From contig NZ_CP053346.1 of NCBI RefSeq assembly GCF_013113735.1, positions 3,796,001 to 3,860,000 on the forward strand: DNA of 64,000 nt, in the 5' to 3' direction. Numbering within the stretch: the stretch's first letter is position 1; each line of letters starts with the position of its first letter. The DNA is from Sphingomonas sp. AP4-R1 (GTDB lineage Bacteria > Pseudomonadota > Alphaproteobacteria > Sphingomonadales > Sphingomonadaceae). The notes under the pieces were generated by a model. The model was not told the origin of the DNA and did not search any database. It saw only the letters and a program-made list of their open reading frames with translations. Positions 8,389 to 18,600 of this stretch are shown here, one piece after another. The translations under genes were made by a program, and so were the position numbers.

Positions 8389-9374
8389 GCGGCGGCATTC
8401 CCCACCGGCTGATGGGGGCGGCGGCGATCGTCGCCGTGGTGGCCGGCTCTGCCGCGACGATCGCAATTCCGTCGCCCGCGACCGCTGCGGCACCGGCTGT
8501 CGGCGGGCAGGCGCCGGGCTATTACCGGATGCACGTCGGCAAATTCGAGGTGACAGCGCTCCTCGACGGCACGCACCCGTTCCAGGCCGAGAAATTCGCG
8601 ATCGGTGCCAAGCCTGGTCAGGTGAATGCGCTGCTGGCCGACCAGGCCCTCCCTTCGCCCTTCGAGGGCATGATCAATGCCTTTCTCGTCAACATGGGCG
8701 ACAAGCTGGTGCTGATCGATACTGGCGCCGGCAATCTCTACGGCAAGGATGGCGGCGGATTGGTCAGCGCGATCAAGGCGGCCGGGTATTCCCCCGATCA
8801 GGTCGACGACATCTTCATCACGCATCTGCACGAGGATCATGCCGGTGGGCTGATGCTGGACGGCAAGCCCGTCTTCGCCAATGCCATCGTTCATGTGTCG
8901 AAGCGCGATGCTGATTTCTGGCTGGACGACCGCAACCAGTCGAAGGTTGGCCCGCTGCTCAAGCCATTCTTCCCGGCGATCCAGAAGGTTGTCGCGCCCT
9001 ATGTCGCGGCCGGACGTTTCCGGCCGTTCGTCGGCGACTCCCCGCTACTCCCGGGCATAATCCCGATCCCCGCGCCAGGGCACACGCCGGGACATACCTA
9101 TTATCTTCTGCAGGACGGCGGCCAATCGATCCTGTTCTGGGGAGATACCGTCCATATGTTGCCGGTTCAGCTGCCTGATCCGAAGATCGCGATCGAATAT
9201 GACTGGAATGTGCCGATGGCGATCGCCGCACGCGAAAAGGCGCTGGCGCTCGCGACACGAAACGGCTGGTGGGTCGCTGGCGCCCATATCTCGTTTCCAG
9301 GCATCGGCCATGTTCGCGCAGCAGGCGTCGGCTCCTATCGCTGGGTGCCCGCTAATTACTCCCTGAACCGCTGA
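8385..9374 (+). CDS. MBL-fold metallo-hydrolase, exported
   Basis: A 329-residue metallo-beta-lactamase-fold hydrolase. The zinc motif H147-x-H149-x-D151-H152 occurs in THLHEDHAGG, and the further ligand region is PAPGHTPGHT. A hydrophobic N-terminus with a cleavable-looking alanine-rich end (ATAAAPA) indicates export. It starts at a GTG that overlaps the previous stop, so it is coupled to the exported hydrolase before it; the two probably act on related compounds in the periplasm. Lactonase-like and beta-lactamase-like enzymes share this fold, so the exact reaction is open. Confidence 0.9.
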   Translation: MSGGIPHRLMGAAAIVAVVAGSAATIAIPSPATAAAPAVGGQAPGYYRMHVGKFEVTALLDGTHPFQAEKFAIGAKPGQVNALLADQALPSPFEGMINAFLVNMGDKLVLIDTGAGNLYGKDGGGLVSAIKAAGYSPDQVDDIFITHLHEDHAGGLMLDGKPVFANAIVHVSKRDADFWLDDRNQSKVGPLLKPFFPAIQKVVAPYVAAGRFRPFVGDSPLLPGIIPIPAPGHTPGHTYYLLQDGGQSILFWGDTVHMLPVQLPDPKIAIEYDWNVPMAIAAREKALALATRNGWWVAGAHISFPGIGHVRAAGVGSYRWVPANYSLNR

Positions 9375-9387
9375 AAGGGCCGCTCCG

Positions 9388-10251
9388 ATGATCGCCCAGA
9401 CCAACCACACCGTTCGCGCCAATGGCATCCGTCAGAATTATATCGATGCCGGCGCGGGTGCTCCCATCGTGCTGCTCCATGGCTTTCCCGAAACCAATTA
9501 TGCATGGCGACATCAGATCCCCGTGCTGGGGGAGCTTTATCGCATCATCGCGCCGGACCTGCGCGGCTATGGCGAGACCGAGAAGCCGGCGGCCGGCTAT
9601 GACAAGAGGACGATGGCGAAGGATCTCGCCGCGCTGCTGGATACGCTCGGCATCGAGAAGATCGCCCTGGTCGGGCACGATCGCGGCGCGCGTGTCGCAA
9701 CGCGCTTCGCCAAGGATTTTCCTGACCGGGTGGATCGGCTGGTCGTGATGGACAATGTGCCGACGCGGATCGTCGCGCGCGATTTGGATGCGCGCATCGC
9801 CAAGGCCTATTGGTTCTTCCTGTTCCATCTGATCCCCGATCTTCCCGAAACGTTGATCGCCGGGAAGGAAGAGCCGTGGCTGCGCTGGTTCTTTTCCGAC
9901 TGGACCTATGACCCGGCCGCGATCACCGGCGAGGCGTTCGACACTTATGTGCGCGCCTACCGCGCGCCCGGGGCCGTGCGGGGAGCGATGGCCGATTATC
10001 GCGCCAATGCAGAGGATGTCGCGCAGGATCTGGCCGATGCCGACGTGAAGATCGCCTGCCCGACGCTCGCGCTGTGGGGCGAGAATTTCGGCGCGGTCGG
10101 CGAGATGTTCGACATGCCCAAGGTCTGGGCGGAAATGGCCGACACGCTGCGTGCGGTGCCGATTGCGCGCTGTGGCCATCTTCCGCACGAGGAGCGGCCG
10201 GAGGCGGTCAACGCCTTGCTGCTGGAGTTCCTCAGCGGCTGGGCTGGATGA
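9388..10251 (+). CDS. alpha/beta hydrolase of the dehalogenase/epoxide-hydrolase type
   Basis: A 287-residue alpha/beta hydrolase with no signal peptide. HGFPETNYAW is the HGxP oxyanion-hole motif, and the nucleophile elbow is GHDRGA with D98, an aspartate rather than serine. That is the signature of haloacetate dehalogenases and epoxide hydrolases. The late histidine (RCGHLPHEERPE) completes the triad. It starts 13 bases after the preceding gene, most likely in the same transcript. Which of the two chemistries applies cannot be decided from sequence alone. Confidence 0.9.
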   Translation: MIAQTNHTVRANGIRQNYIDAGAGAPIVLLHGFPETNYAWRHQIPVLGELYRIIAPDLRGYGETEKPAAGYDKRTMAKDLAALLDTLGIEKIALVGHDRGARVATRFAKDFPDRVDRLVVMDNVPTRIVARDLDARIAKAYWFFLFHLIPDLPETLIAGKEEPWLRWFFSDWTYDPAAITGEAFDTYVRAYRAPGAVRGAMADYRANAEDVAQDLADADVKIACPTLALWGENFGAVGEMFDMPKVWAEMADTLRAVPIARCGHLPHEERPEAVNALLLEFLSGWAG

Positions 10252-10307
10252 CCGGACACATCCGGCCTGCTCGTCTTTTCCCTCTTACTTGAAACTGGAG
10301 ATGCGCG

Positions 10308-10871
10308 ATGCGCCTTGCCCCCATTTCCCCTGCCGATCTGCGCAATGACCAGAAGCCATTGTTCGATGCCATGACGGAGGGCGTCGCCGCCAAATATTCG
10401 GACTTCATCACGTCGCGCGACGATGGAGCGCTGCTTGGCCCCTGGAATGCGTGGCTGCACGATCCCGAACTGGGCACCGCTTTCTGGGGCGCGACGCAGG
10501 CGATGACCAAGGCCAAGCGCATTCCGGACGATGCGCGCCAGGTGGCGATCCTCGTGACAGGCGCGCATTTTGGGGCGGCTTACGAAATCTACGCGCACGG
10601 CCGGGTCGCGCAGGCCAGGCATGCCATGAGCGATCGAACGCTGTCCGCCCTTGTTGCCGGCCAGCGTCCTGACGATCTGAACGATGACCAAGCGGCCGCG
10701 CATGATCTTGCGGCCGCCTTGCTGCGCGGAGGCGTGCTGCCGGCACCCATTTATGATCAGGCCATCCGACGCTTCGGCCAGGCCGGCACGAATGAACTTA
10801 TCTATCTCGTCGGCCATTATTGTTTTGTGTCGATGACCCTCAACGGCTTCGCGATACCGGTGCCCGAATGA
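10308..10871 (+). CDS. carboxymuconolactone decarboxylase (AhpD-like) family protein
   Basis: A 187-residue helical protein of the carboxymuconolactone decarboxylase superfamily. The core, ARQVAILVTGAHFGAAYEIY followed by AHGRVAQ, matches the conserved HxxxA helix region. The CxxC pair of peroxidase-type AhpD proteins is missing, so an AhpD disulfide-reductase role is unlikely. It is the last of four same-strand genes (7576-10871), with 56 bases from the previous stop. In such clusters the family often handles a ring-cleavage or lactone intermediate; that is inference here. Confidence 0.85.
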   Translation: MRLAPISPADLRNDQKPLFDAMTEGVAAKYSDFITSRDDGALLGPWNAWLHDPELGTAFWGATQAMTKAKRIPDDARQVAILVTGAHFGAAYEIYAHGRVAQARHAMSDRTLSALVAGQRPDDLNDDQAAAHDLAAALLRGGVLPAPIYDQAIRRFGQAGTNELIYLVGHYCFVSMTLNGFAIPVPE

Positions 10872-10919
10872 GCAGGCAGCGCCTGGCTCGCGCGGCTCGG
10901 AAATGAGGATCTGCTCATG

Positions 10920-10945
10920 CTGAACGGGCGTCCGCTTCCGAAGGG
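10920..10945 (+). repeat. dispersed intergenic repeat copy
   Basis: CTGAACGGGCGTCCGCTTCC followed by GAAGGG. This is nearly the same core as the copies at 31639 and 55379. Confidence 0.55.
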
Positions 10946-11177
10946 CGTCGATCAGGTCGCCAATGTCGCCTTTTGGGTCCTGCCGGTCGCGTCAACGAAC
11001 GACCGGCGTCGGCCATGATTCGATCTGGTCGTATTTCCCGATCCGCATCATACGCGCGGCTTATGATCGAGGCGTGAGGTGAACTTGTCACCGGAGGAAG
11101 TCGTGGAACTGAACGCGGCGGTTCGCGCAATTGAGGTGCAGGGCGCACGGCTGCCCCCGCCCATCCTGTCCCTCTCG

Positions 11178-11258
11178 GATGAATGATCGCATCCGTGGGC
11201 TTCAGGATTGCGGGCTCGGGGCGCTCCTCGAAGCGGACATCGCCTTTGCGTACATCAT
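11178..11258 (-). pseudogene. N-terminal remnant of a zinc-dependent alcohol dehydrogenase
   Basis: Read on the minus strand, one frame gives GDVRFEERPEPAILKPTDAI, the opening strand of medium-chain zinc alcohol dehydrogenases. A one-base shift just upstream restores MMYAK in front of it from 11258. After DAII the similarity stops; the catalytic-zinc cysteine region (CxSD) is absent. I infer a truncated and frameshifted relic of about 27 codons. Confidence 0.5.
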
Positions 11259-11424
11259 CGTTCCCAGCACGTCTTCGCTCCCGGTTTCCGGAAAGGCGCC
11301 GCACAGGAACGGGCACATTCTTCATGCCGGCGATCTGGGCCTGTCGGGTCACGGACATTAGCCATTCAATCGGGCTTGAGCTTATGCGTTTCGCTCATGA
11401 ATGCGGGGTGAGGGCGCCGCCCCC

Positions 11425-14400
11425 TCAAAGGTCGATCGTCTCCACGAACACCACCCGGTCGGTCTGCTGCGTGCTGGCGGGGGATTGAAGCGGGGGTTGG
11501 GAGAGGAAGGATTCGACCTCCTCGATGCGGATTCGGACGCTGCCCGGCACGTGGTCGGCCGGAAGCGTGACGACGCCGTTGTAGATCAGATCGCCCGAGA
11601 GCGTATCGTTCGATGTCGCGCCGTAGCCGGGGCCGGCGGGGACCCAACCGGCCTCGTCGGTCGTGCCGGGGAGGCGTTGCCAGAAGCTCACGCGCACCGT
11701 CGTGCCGTGGCGCGCGCCGTTCGGATCGCTCGGGCTGGTGGGCGAGGCGTGGCTGGTGCCGGTGACGGAGAGCGCATAGCCCTGATCCCATGCGTGCAGC
11801 GAGATGGCGCGATCGGGAGCGACCTGGATGAAATCGGTGCGGTTGGCGGTCGACAGTTCGAAGCCGGGGATCGCGCTCGGCTGATAGCGCGCGAGCGACA
11901 GGCGGACGAACGGCATGTAGCTGGCCCCCAGGTCCAGCGCGATGTCGCAATAGCAGCGGCCCTGATCGTCGAAGGCCACCGGATAGGCAACGATGCCCAT
12001 CCCGTTAGGAGCCTGCGCGTCCTGCGGGCGCAGGCCCGTCGCAGTGGCGGCGGACGCGCGGAAATGGCTGGCGTCGAGCGTGAGCGGCGGGGCCGACGAC
12101 GCCCAGATCGGATCGCGGCCCGCGCGCGAGACGAACGGCTCGATCGCGGCGAAGCCCGGCGTGTCGGGCGAGGGGCCGAGCAGCACGGCGAGCATCTCGC
12201 CGTCGCCCGACGAGAACCATGGCCGCTCCAGATAGACGCGCATGCCCCCGCCCTCGCGCGCATTCTCATGCCCGCCTGGGAGTTCTGCGCGCGTCCAGCG
12301 ATAGGTGGGGACGATGTAGCTGACGATCGGGGGCTCGGGCGGGGCGGAGCTGGGAATGTCGATCACCACCGGCTCGCTCGCGCGGACGAGATTGTTGACG
12401 TCGCTCGTCACCGCCTCGGGAAAGAAGCCGGCGAAGCGGGTGGTGCCGATCGCCTGATAGGTGACGCGGCGGTGGCGCGTGTCGCCGAAGTTCTGGCGGC
12501 CGTGCCGCGCGACCAGATCGGCGACCGCCTGATCGGCGAAGGCCTGCAGCCCCTGCGTGGTATCCGCCACCCGCGCGCCCAGGACCATCAGCGGATCGCC
12601 CGGATTGCCGAGCGTCTGAACGAGGATGTTGATCACACCCTGGCGGATCGGCATCGCCGCCGCGATCGCCTCCGGCCAATGGGCGAGCAGGGGCACGCGC
12701 ACGGCGGCGGCGCGGAAGACGGGGAGCAGGGGGCGGATCGCGGCGAGTTCGCGCCCGTAATTGGCGGGCGTGTAGGGCGGGTTCGACAGGAGCGTGTCGA
12801 GCTGGGTGTAGGTCTGGTCGATCACCGTGAGCTGCGCGCGCAGCGACGCCTCCAGCGCGGCGGTGTCGGCGGCGGCGTAGAGCACCGCGTCGGCATCGAA
12901 ATCGAAGCTGGCATTGGGCAAGGTGCCGGGGGCGAGCGGGGTGTTGCCGTCGGCGGGCACCGCGAAGGGGGGCATCACCTGCGCGACCGTCTCGGGCGGC
13001 TGGGGCAACGGATCGTCGATCCGGTCGGTCCAGCGCGCGGTGAGGCTGAGTTCGGCCGTGCTTTTCATGTGGACCGGGATGGTCGCGGTGAGAAACGCCT
13101 CGGTCGCGTAGGGCAGGCGCGTCGCGGTGAGCGTGGCGATGACGGGCGGGGTCAGCGGCTGCTGGATCGCGTGGACCAGCGTCACCTGTCGCGCGGGCGT
13201 CAGCATCGCGTGGCCGCCGGCGATGGCGAGGTGGCGGAAGCCGGCCAGCGCGGTATCGCGATCGGGCGGTGCCACGCCTTCCTGCTCCAGCGCCGCTTCT
13301 AGCTGCTGCGCCATCCAGTCATATTGGCCGAGCAGATCGGGCGTGGCTTGGTCCAGCGAGCAGGAGAGGGTGATCGTGCGCGTCTCGGCCTTGGCGAGCG
13401 CGACGGTCAGCGTGCGCGACGCTGCATCCCACACGGGTGCCGCATCGCCCTCGATCAGGCGGACGCGGATGCCGGGAAGATCGGGCCACGCGCTTTTGTC
13501 GGCGAAGTCGATCAGCGTCGGCGCGTCGGCGCCCGGCAGATCGCGCAGCGCCGCGCCCGCCGCGAGCGGATCGGGGAGATAGGCGGTCTTGGTCGTGGCG
13601 TCGGCGATGATCGCCTGATCGGGGAGCGCGACGTCGGTGCGCGCGGCGAGCTGGTAGCTCTTGGCCGGATCCGCGCCGGGGGCGATCGTGGCGTCCAGCA
13701 TCCCGCAGGTTTCGACCATTTGCAGCCAGCTTTTAGGCGCCAGCAGGTGGCGTTCGGGCGAGAGCGCATATTGCGGGTAGGTCGCGCCATAGGCGTCGGG
13801 CGCGACATCGAAGTTCGAGCGCAGCACGATCCGGTCGGCCGCCTCGCCCTCCTGCAGCGGCGCGCGCGTGGCGATGGCGGGCGAGGTGATCGGCTCGAAC
13901 CGGCGGAACGTGTAGCCCGCCGCGTCCGCCGGGATGAAGGGCGCGTTTTGCGTCAGCCCCAGCGCCTCGAAATTGGCGAGCACGGCATCGGCCTCGTCGG
14001 TCGAAAGGCCGTTGCCGGCGAGATCCACCAGCCGCGCGCGCAGATGATAGGTCTCGCCGAAGCGCAGCCGGGGCAAAGTGCCGCGCGTGGCGGAGAAGGT
14101 GGCGGTGAGCGCGGGCCCGGTCTCGTCAGCGGGGGCAAGGCCCTCGGGCGCGGCGCTGGTCGGATCGGCGAGGCGGTTGCCGGGGCGCGGCGCGGAGAGG
14201 CTCCAGCCCTGCCACAGGAACAGGGATTCGGAGACGTGGTTGGTCGCCGCCGCGTCGAGCGCGTTGCCGGCGGCGGCGTCGGGATGCGTCATCGCCGGCT
14301 GGATCGCGCCCTCGTCGCTGGTGAAGAAGGCGGCCGCGCCATCGCCGATCGCATAGGCGCCGTCGCGCTGGTGGAGCGAGCGCCAGTGGCCGCTGCTCGT

Positions 14401-15666
14401 CGGGCGGATGTCGATCCGGTAGCCGCGTACCAGATCCTCGGCGAAGAAGGTCACGTCCTTGCCCGCCGCCAGATCGCCCATCGCGGTGATGCCGGCGGTG
14501 AGCGCGTCGTCCAGCCGCTCAGCCTGATCGGCGCGGACGATCGAGAGACCGCTGGTGCGGATCGGGTGCGGCGCCTGATCGTTCGCCGCCTGCTCGTCCT
14601 GCAGCACCTTGATCGCGGCGCTGCCGGCATCCTCGATATCGATCTGGACGATGTCAAACTGCGGCGTCGGATCGTCGTCGGCGGTCGGCGCGCGCAGGTT
14701 GAGCAGGCCGGCGACCGTCTCGCTGGTCACGCCTGACGAGGTGTGCGGCGCGGCGACAAAGGTCTGGCCGATGACGGCGTGATAGGCGGTCGCCGGCGTC
14801 AGCATCACCGTCTGCGTCGCGAACGGCGCCGAAAAGGCCACCTGGATGCGGAGCGAGGCGGGCGCGGACAAGGCCGAATCCGGGATCGCCGTGGGCGGCA
14901 CCTCCAGATCGATCAGCAGCCCCAGCCGGCGCAAGGCGGCCGGATATTCGGCGAGCGTCGTCAGCCGCTGGTGGAAATCCAGCCTTTCGTCCGCCTCGAC
15001 ATCGGCGGCGGCGATGCGCCGCGCGGGCTGGGCGGCATTCTGGTGGAAGGCCGCGAACTGGGCGAGATCGCCGATCAGCTCGCCCGTCTTCGGCATCAGC
15101 CGGCTGAAGCCGCGCCGGCCGCGCGCGCTGTCCGAAAGCGAGCGCAATGCGTCCGCCGCCACCGCCGGATCGGGGGCCAGCACGCGGGCGGCGACATCGT
15201 CGTCGGAAAGCCCGCGCGCCGCGTCCGCTACCATCTCGCCGAAGCGATCGGCGAAGGTGCGCGCGTCGGGCGGCGCATCCGTCGCGACGGCAAGGCCGGT
15301 GCGGCCATAAGCGGTGCGCAGATGATCTTGCATCCGCGCCGCCGGATAGCTCGCGAACATCCGGCTCGCCGCATCGGCCACATAGGGGCGGACGAGCATG
15401 TCGGCGGGGAACAGAGCGCGCCAGAAATCCGAATCCGCTGCCCCCACCCGCGTCGCCGCAATCGTCTTCGCCCCGATCGCGATCGTGAACTGCGCGCGGG
15501 CGAGCGCCGCCGGCCAGTCCGCGAAATCGAAGCCGGCGAGCGTGCCATCCCCCTCCGGCGACAGGCGCGGCGACAGATAGACCGACAGCCGCGCGGCCGC
15601 CGCGACGCCGTTGTCGCGGCGGATGCCGTTGGGCAAGCAGATCAAGACGAGGGATTGGGTCGCCAC
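11425..15666 (-). CDS. giant protein of unknown function (1413 aa)
   Basis: I do not recognise this protein. It is a single open frame of 1413 residues with strong GC codon bias. No signal peptide or membrane span is seen; the start reads MATQSLVLICLPNGI. The GTG at 15666 is preceded by GAAGGAG, a good ribosome site that overlaps the end of the upstream gene. Visible features are a YHLRARLVDLAGNG segment near residue 540, resembling a beta-sandwich (fibronectin-like) strand pair, and a C-terminal third from about 1130 rich in aromatic motifs (YLERPWFSSGDGEM, DPIWASS, CYCDIALDL, FVRLSLARYQP). It forms a tight pair with the gene at 15677 (10 bases between). A structural or surface-assembly role is possible but unproven. 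Confidence 0.9.
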   Translation of the reverse strand: MATQSLVLICLPNGIRRDNGVAAAARLSVYLSPRLSPEGDGTLAGFDFADWPAALARAQFTIAIGAKTIAATRVGAADSDFWRALFPADMLVRPYVADAASRMFASYPAARMQDHLRTAYGRTGLAVATDAPPDARTFADRFGEMVADAARGLSDDDVAARVLAPDPAVAADALRSLSDSARGRRGFSRLMPKTGELIGDLAQFAAFHQNAAQPARRIAAADVEADERLDFHQRLTTLAEYPAALRRLGLLIDLEVPPTAIPDSALSAPASLRIQVAFSAPFATQTVMLTPATAYHAVIGQTFVAAPHTSSGVTSETVAGLLNLRAPTADDDPTPQFDIVQIDIEDAGSAAIKVLQDEQAANDQAPHPIRTSGLSIVRADQAERLDDALTAGITAMGDLAAGKDVTFFAEDLVRGYRIDIRPTSSGHWRSLHQRDGAYAIGDGAAAFFTSDEGAIQPAMTHPDAAAGNALDAAATNHVSESLFLWQGWSLSAPRPGNRLADPTSAAPEGLAPADETGPALTATFSATRGTLPRLRFGETYHLRARLVDLAGNGLSTDEADAVLANFEALGLTQNAPFIPADAAGYTFRRFEPITSPAIATRAPLQEGEAADRIVLRSNFDVAPDAYGATYPQYALSPERHLLAPKSWLQMVETCGMLDATIAPGADPAKSYQLAARTDVALPDQAIIADATTKTAYLPDPLAAGAALRDLPGADAPTLIDFADKSAWPDLPGIRVRLIEGDAAPVWDAASRTLTVALAKAETRTITLSCSLDQATPDLLGQYDWMAQQLEAALEQEGVAPPDRDTALAGFRHLAIAGGHAMLTPARQVTLVHAIQQPLTPPVIATLTATRLPYATEAFLTATIPVHMKSTAELSLTARWTDRIDDPLPQPPETVAQVMPPFAVPADGNTPLAPGTLPNASFDFDADAVLYAAADTAALEASLRAQLTVIDQTYTQLDTLLSNPPYTPANYGRELAAIRPLLPVFRAAAVRVPLLAHWPEAIAAAMPIRQGVINILVQTLGNPGDPLMVLGARVADTTQGLQAFADQAVADLVARHGRQNFGDTRHRRVTYQAIGTTRFAGFFPEAVTSDVNNLVRASEPVVIDIPSSAPPEPPIVSYIVPTYRWTRAELPGGHENAREGGGMRVYLERPWFSSGDGEMLAVLLGPSPDTPGFAAIEPFVSRAGRDPIWASSAPPLTLDASHFRASAATATGLRPQDAQAPNGMGIVAYPVAFDDQGRCYCDIALDLGASYMPFVRLSLARYQPSAIPGFELSTANRTDFIQVAPDRAISLHAWDQGYALSVTGTSHASPTSPSDPNGARHGTTVRVSFWQRLPGTTDEAGWVPAGPGYGATSNDTLSGDLIYNGVVTLPADHVPGSVRIRIEEVESFLSQPPLQSPASTQQTDRVVFVETIDL

Positions 15667-15676
15667 GATTGCTCCT

Positions 15677-18600
15677 TCAGGCGAACGCGTCGCAGTAAAG
15701 CTGCCAGTCGGCCGTCGTCATCATGTCGACGAAGCGGCTCTGCGGCCCCGCGATTGATCGGCTGAGCCCGCCGCCCGAACTGAACGAGCGCGTCACCGAG
15801 AAGGACACGCTCTTCGAGAAGACGAGCAGCCGCACCATGATCGTCAGCCGCGCGGTGCCGCTCGCCACGCCGTCGGTGAGCGTCAGCGTCAGCGTGAAAT
15901 CGATCGAGATGGTGACGATGCCGAGGATCTCGAGCGAGCCGAAGATCCGCACGAAGCCGGTAAACACCGCCACCTTGTTCGGATTGGCGAAGCTGAAGCC
16001 CACCATCACTTGCGCCGCGCCCTTCAGCACGACGAGGTTCAACTCGGCCATCGCCCCGAACTGGAAGCCCGCCGCGATCGTCACGTCGCCGCTGGTGGTG
16101 CTGGTCAGCGCGAAGAAGCCGCCGCCACCGAAGATCGTATAGGCGACGAGAAAGGGATTGGCCTGGCTGGAGAGGCCGAACGTCACCTCCGCCGGCCGTT
16201 CCGCGAAATAGAGCTTCACCGAACTGGAGACCGCGATGTTGGAGAGCGTCAGCACGCCCATCGTCGCATCGGGCAATGTGATCGTCATGCCGACGCTGAC
16301 GTTGTCGCCGCCGAGCGCGATCGTCGGCCGCACGCTATCGCCGAGGCCGATCGATTCAAGGATCTTCGTCAGCTCCTGCACGAACGACAGGTCGCCGGTG
16401 AAGATGATGCCCGCCACCTTCACGTTGAACTTGAGGCGCGATCCGGTCTTCGAATGGAAACCGATCTCGCTGAACGTGACGCCCAGCACGTCGGCGAACA
16501 CGAGCGAGACGTTGGTGATCGTGCCGTCGATCGCCTGATGCGGCGAGCCGGCGCCGTCCGCGATCGGCACGAAGATCGATCCGGTCATCGTCAGCGTCGG
16601 CGCATCGCCGCCGCTGCCGTCCAGCACCTTGAGAGGCGCGGGCAGATCGTTGCCGACATGGCATTTCGGCGTCCAGCGGAACGAAAGCTCGCGCCCCCCC
16701 GCCACAGCGCGCGTGTCTAGCTTGGGCAGGTGATCGACCAGTTCGGCGGGCGCGACGATCCCTGCGAGATCGACTACGCCCAGCAACTTGCCGCCCAGCC
16801 CCTCAATGATCGTCTTTTCGGCCAACGCCAGCTCGGCGGCGGGGTTGATGTTGGCGCTGACCACCGCATCGACGTTCGAGATCGCGCCGATCGCACGCGA
16901 GAGGCCGGTAATCGCGAACTTTGGCGCGGCCAGGCCGCCGCCGCTTTCCGCCGGCAGGCCGATGTCGAAGCGGTCGACGGTAGCGAACACCTCCTGCGCC
17001 GCGCGCTGGAAGCCGCCGAGCGCGAAATCGCTGTGATAGCGGATCGTCGCCCCCGATCCCGACACCGATCCGCTGAGCTCGCCGACGACGGGCAGCTTCA
17101 CCGATGCACTCGCCATCTTCGGCAGGACGGGCGGGATCAGCCCGGCGGCCTGCGGGAACAGGCTGAGCGCAGTCGTCTCCAGCCGGGTGAACACCGGATC
17201 GCCGGTGAACGCGTCGCGCGCGGCGGAGGCGGTGGCGGCGATCCGCGCGCCGCCCGTATCCGTGCCGGGCGCGAACGCCACCGCGCTCCCGCCCAGCGGC
17301 ACGCGGCCCAGCGTCGGATCGTCCTGGTAGGCCGCGATCCCCGCCGAGAGCGCGCGATCGTCGCCATCCGCCACGAAGATCGCGGGCATCGCGAACGGGT
17401 GGCGGTTGCCGTCATGGTCGATCGCCGCCATCGGTATCAGGTAGCGCGCGCCGCCGATCGTCAGCGGCTGACCCGACGACGTCGTGTCCAGGGGCGGCGA
17501 GGTTGGCGAAAGGATCGCCACCTCGGTGAACGGCAGATCGTGGTGCGTATAGGTGCGCACCGGATCGTGGACGATGATGATCTCGTGCTGCGCGAGATAA
17601 GCGGGCTGCTCGCCCGCCGGGCCGGGCGCGAACTTCCGCTCGGTGATCACCGCCTTGTCGGCGCGGTGGCCGAACGGCAGCAGCATGCCGTGATGGAGGA
17701 TGCGGACGTGATGATCGCGGCCGAGCGTGGCGCGGTGCGACCATTCGCCGATCGAGAACAGGTCGTCGCCCGGATTCCCGTCCATGTCATGGCCCAGCAG
17801 GCGGCCGATCAGGTCGGCGCCGAGCCGCGGGAAATCGAACGTCGTCGTCGCGTCGAGATACCCCCCTTGCGAGGTGAGCATGCAGCTCTTTGCCCAGATC
17901 GGCGCACCGAGCGCGGCGCGCGCCGCATACAGCCGGCCGAGCTGATCCTGCGTCAGCTGCTGCTCGTCCTGGATCGAGAGGAAGCGATCGAGATCCAGCA
18001 GATTGCGATCCCCCGAAATCTGCACGATCTGGGAGCGATCGTCCGAGGTCATCGCCATCGGGAACGGGTTGGGGAGCGGATTGAACTCGGGATGGTCGGG
18101 CGACCAGATCGCCCACATCGCCGCCGTCCGCCCGCCCGGCCACGTGAGTCGTGTATGCCATAATTCGGTCGCGCCGCCGGGGCTGGCATAAGCATCGGTG
18201 CGATGCTCCCAGCGTTCGGTGACGTCGGGCGAGAGGGTCAGGCGATAGGGCAGTTCGATCGCGGTGTGGAAATCCTGGGGCATCTGCACGCCGAAATCCG
18301 GATCCTCCTCCACCGCGCTGCCGTCCGCCAGATCGCGCCACAGGAAAGGGGTGAGGCCGCTCCAGTCGAGCAGGCTTGCCAGTGTGAGGTCCAGCCCCGG
18401 CTGGTCGGGCGGCAGGCGGAAGACAAGGCGGCTCTCGCCCGAGAGACGCGCGCCGATGCGGCGGCCATCGGTCGGGGTGCCGGCGAGCGGCCCGGCACTG
18501 TCCTGAAAGCATTGCTCGGCCACATGCTGCGGCGGGAAGCTGACGATCAGGATCGCCGGCTGATCGGGATCGACGCGGACGAGGCGCCGAGGCTGCAGGC

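Larger units (their letters stand above)
10872..11424. other. intergenic region with gene debris
   Basis: About 550 bases without an intact gene. It contains a dispersed repeat copy (10920-10945), a short protein-like frame at 11079-11186 on the plus strand (35 codons from a GTG; it includes SPEEVVELNAAVRAIEVQGA), and a truncated alcohol-dehydrogenase remnant on the minus strand (11178-11258). Confidence 0.5.

Noticed and set aside
10915..11358. Minus-strand frame of 147 codons as a complete gene
   Set aside because: Only a short internal part resembles an alcohol dehydrogenase; the rest is unrelated, so it was called a remnant.
11401..15765. Long plus-strand open frames (633, 470 and 340 codons) opposite the 1413-residue gene
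   Set aside because: They mirror the GC-rich codon pattern of the minus-strand gene, are rich in Arg, Gly and Ala, and have no ribosome sites or recognisable motifs.
16730..18163. Plus-strand frame of 477 codons opposite the 1004-residue gene
   Set aside because: Arg-rich shadow of the real gene; no domain and no start signal.
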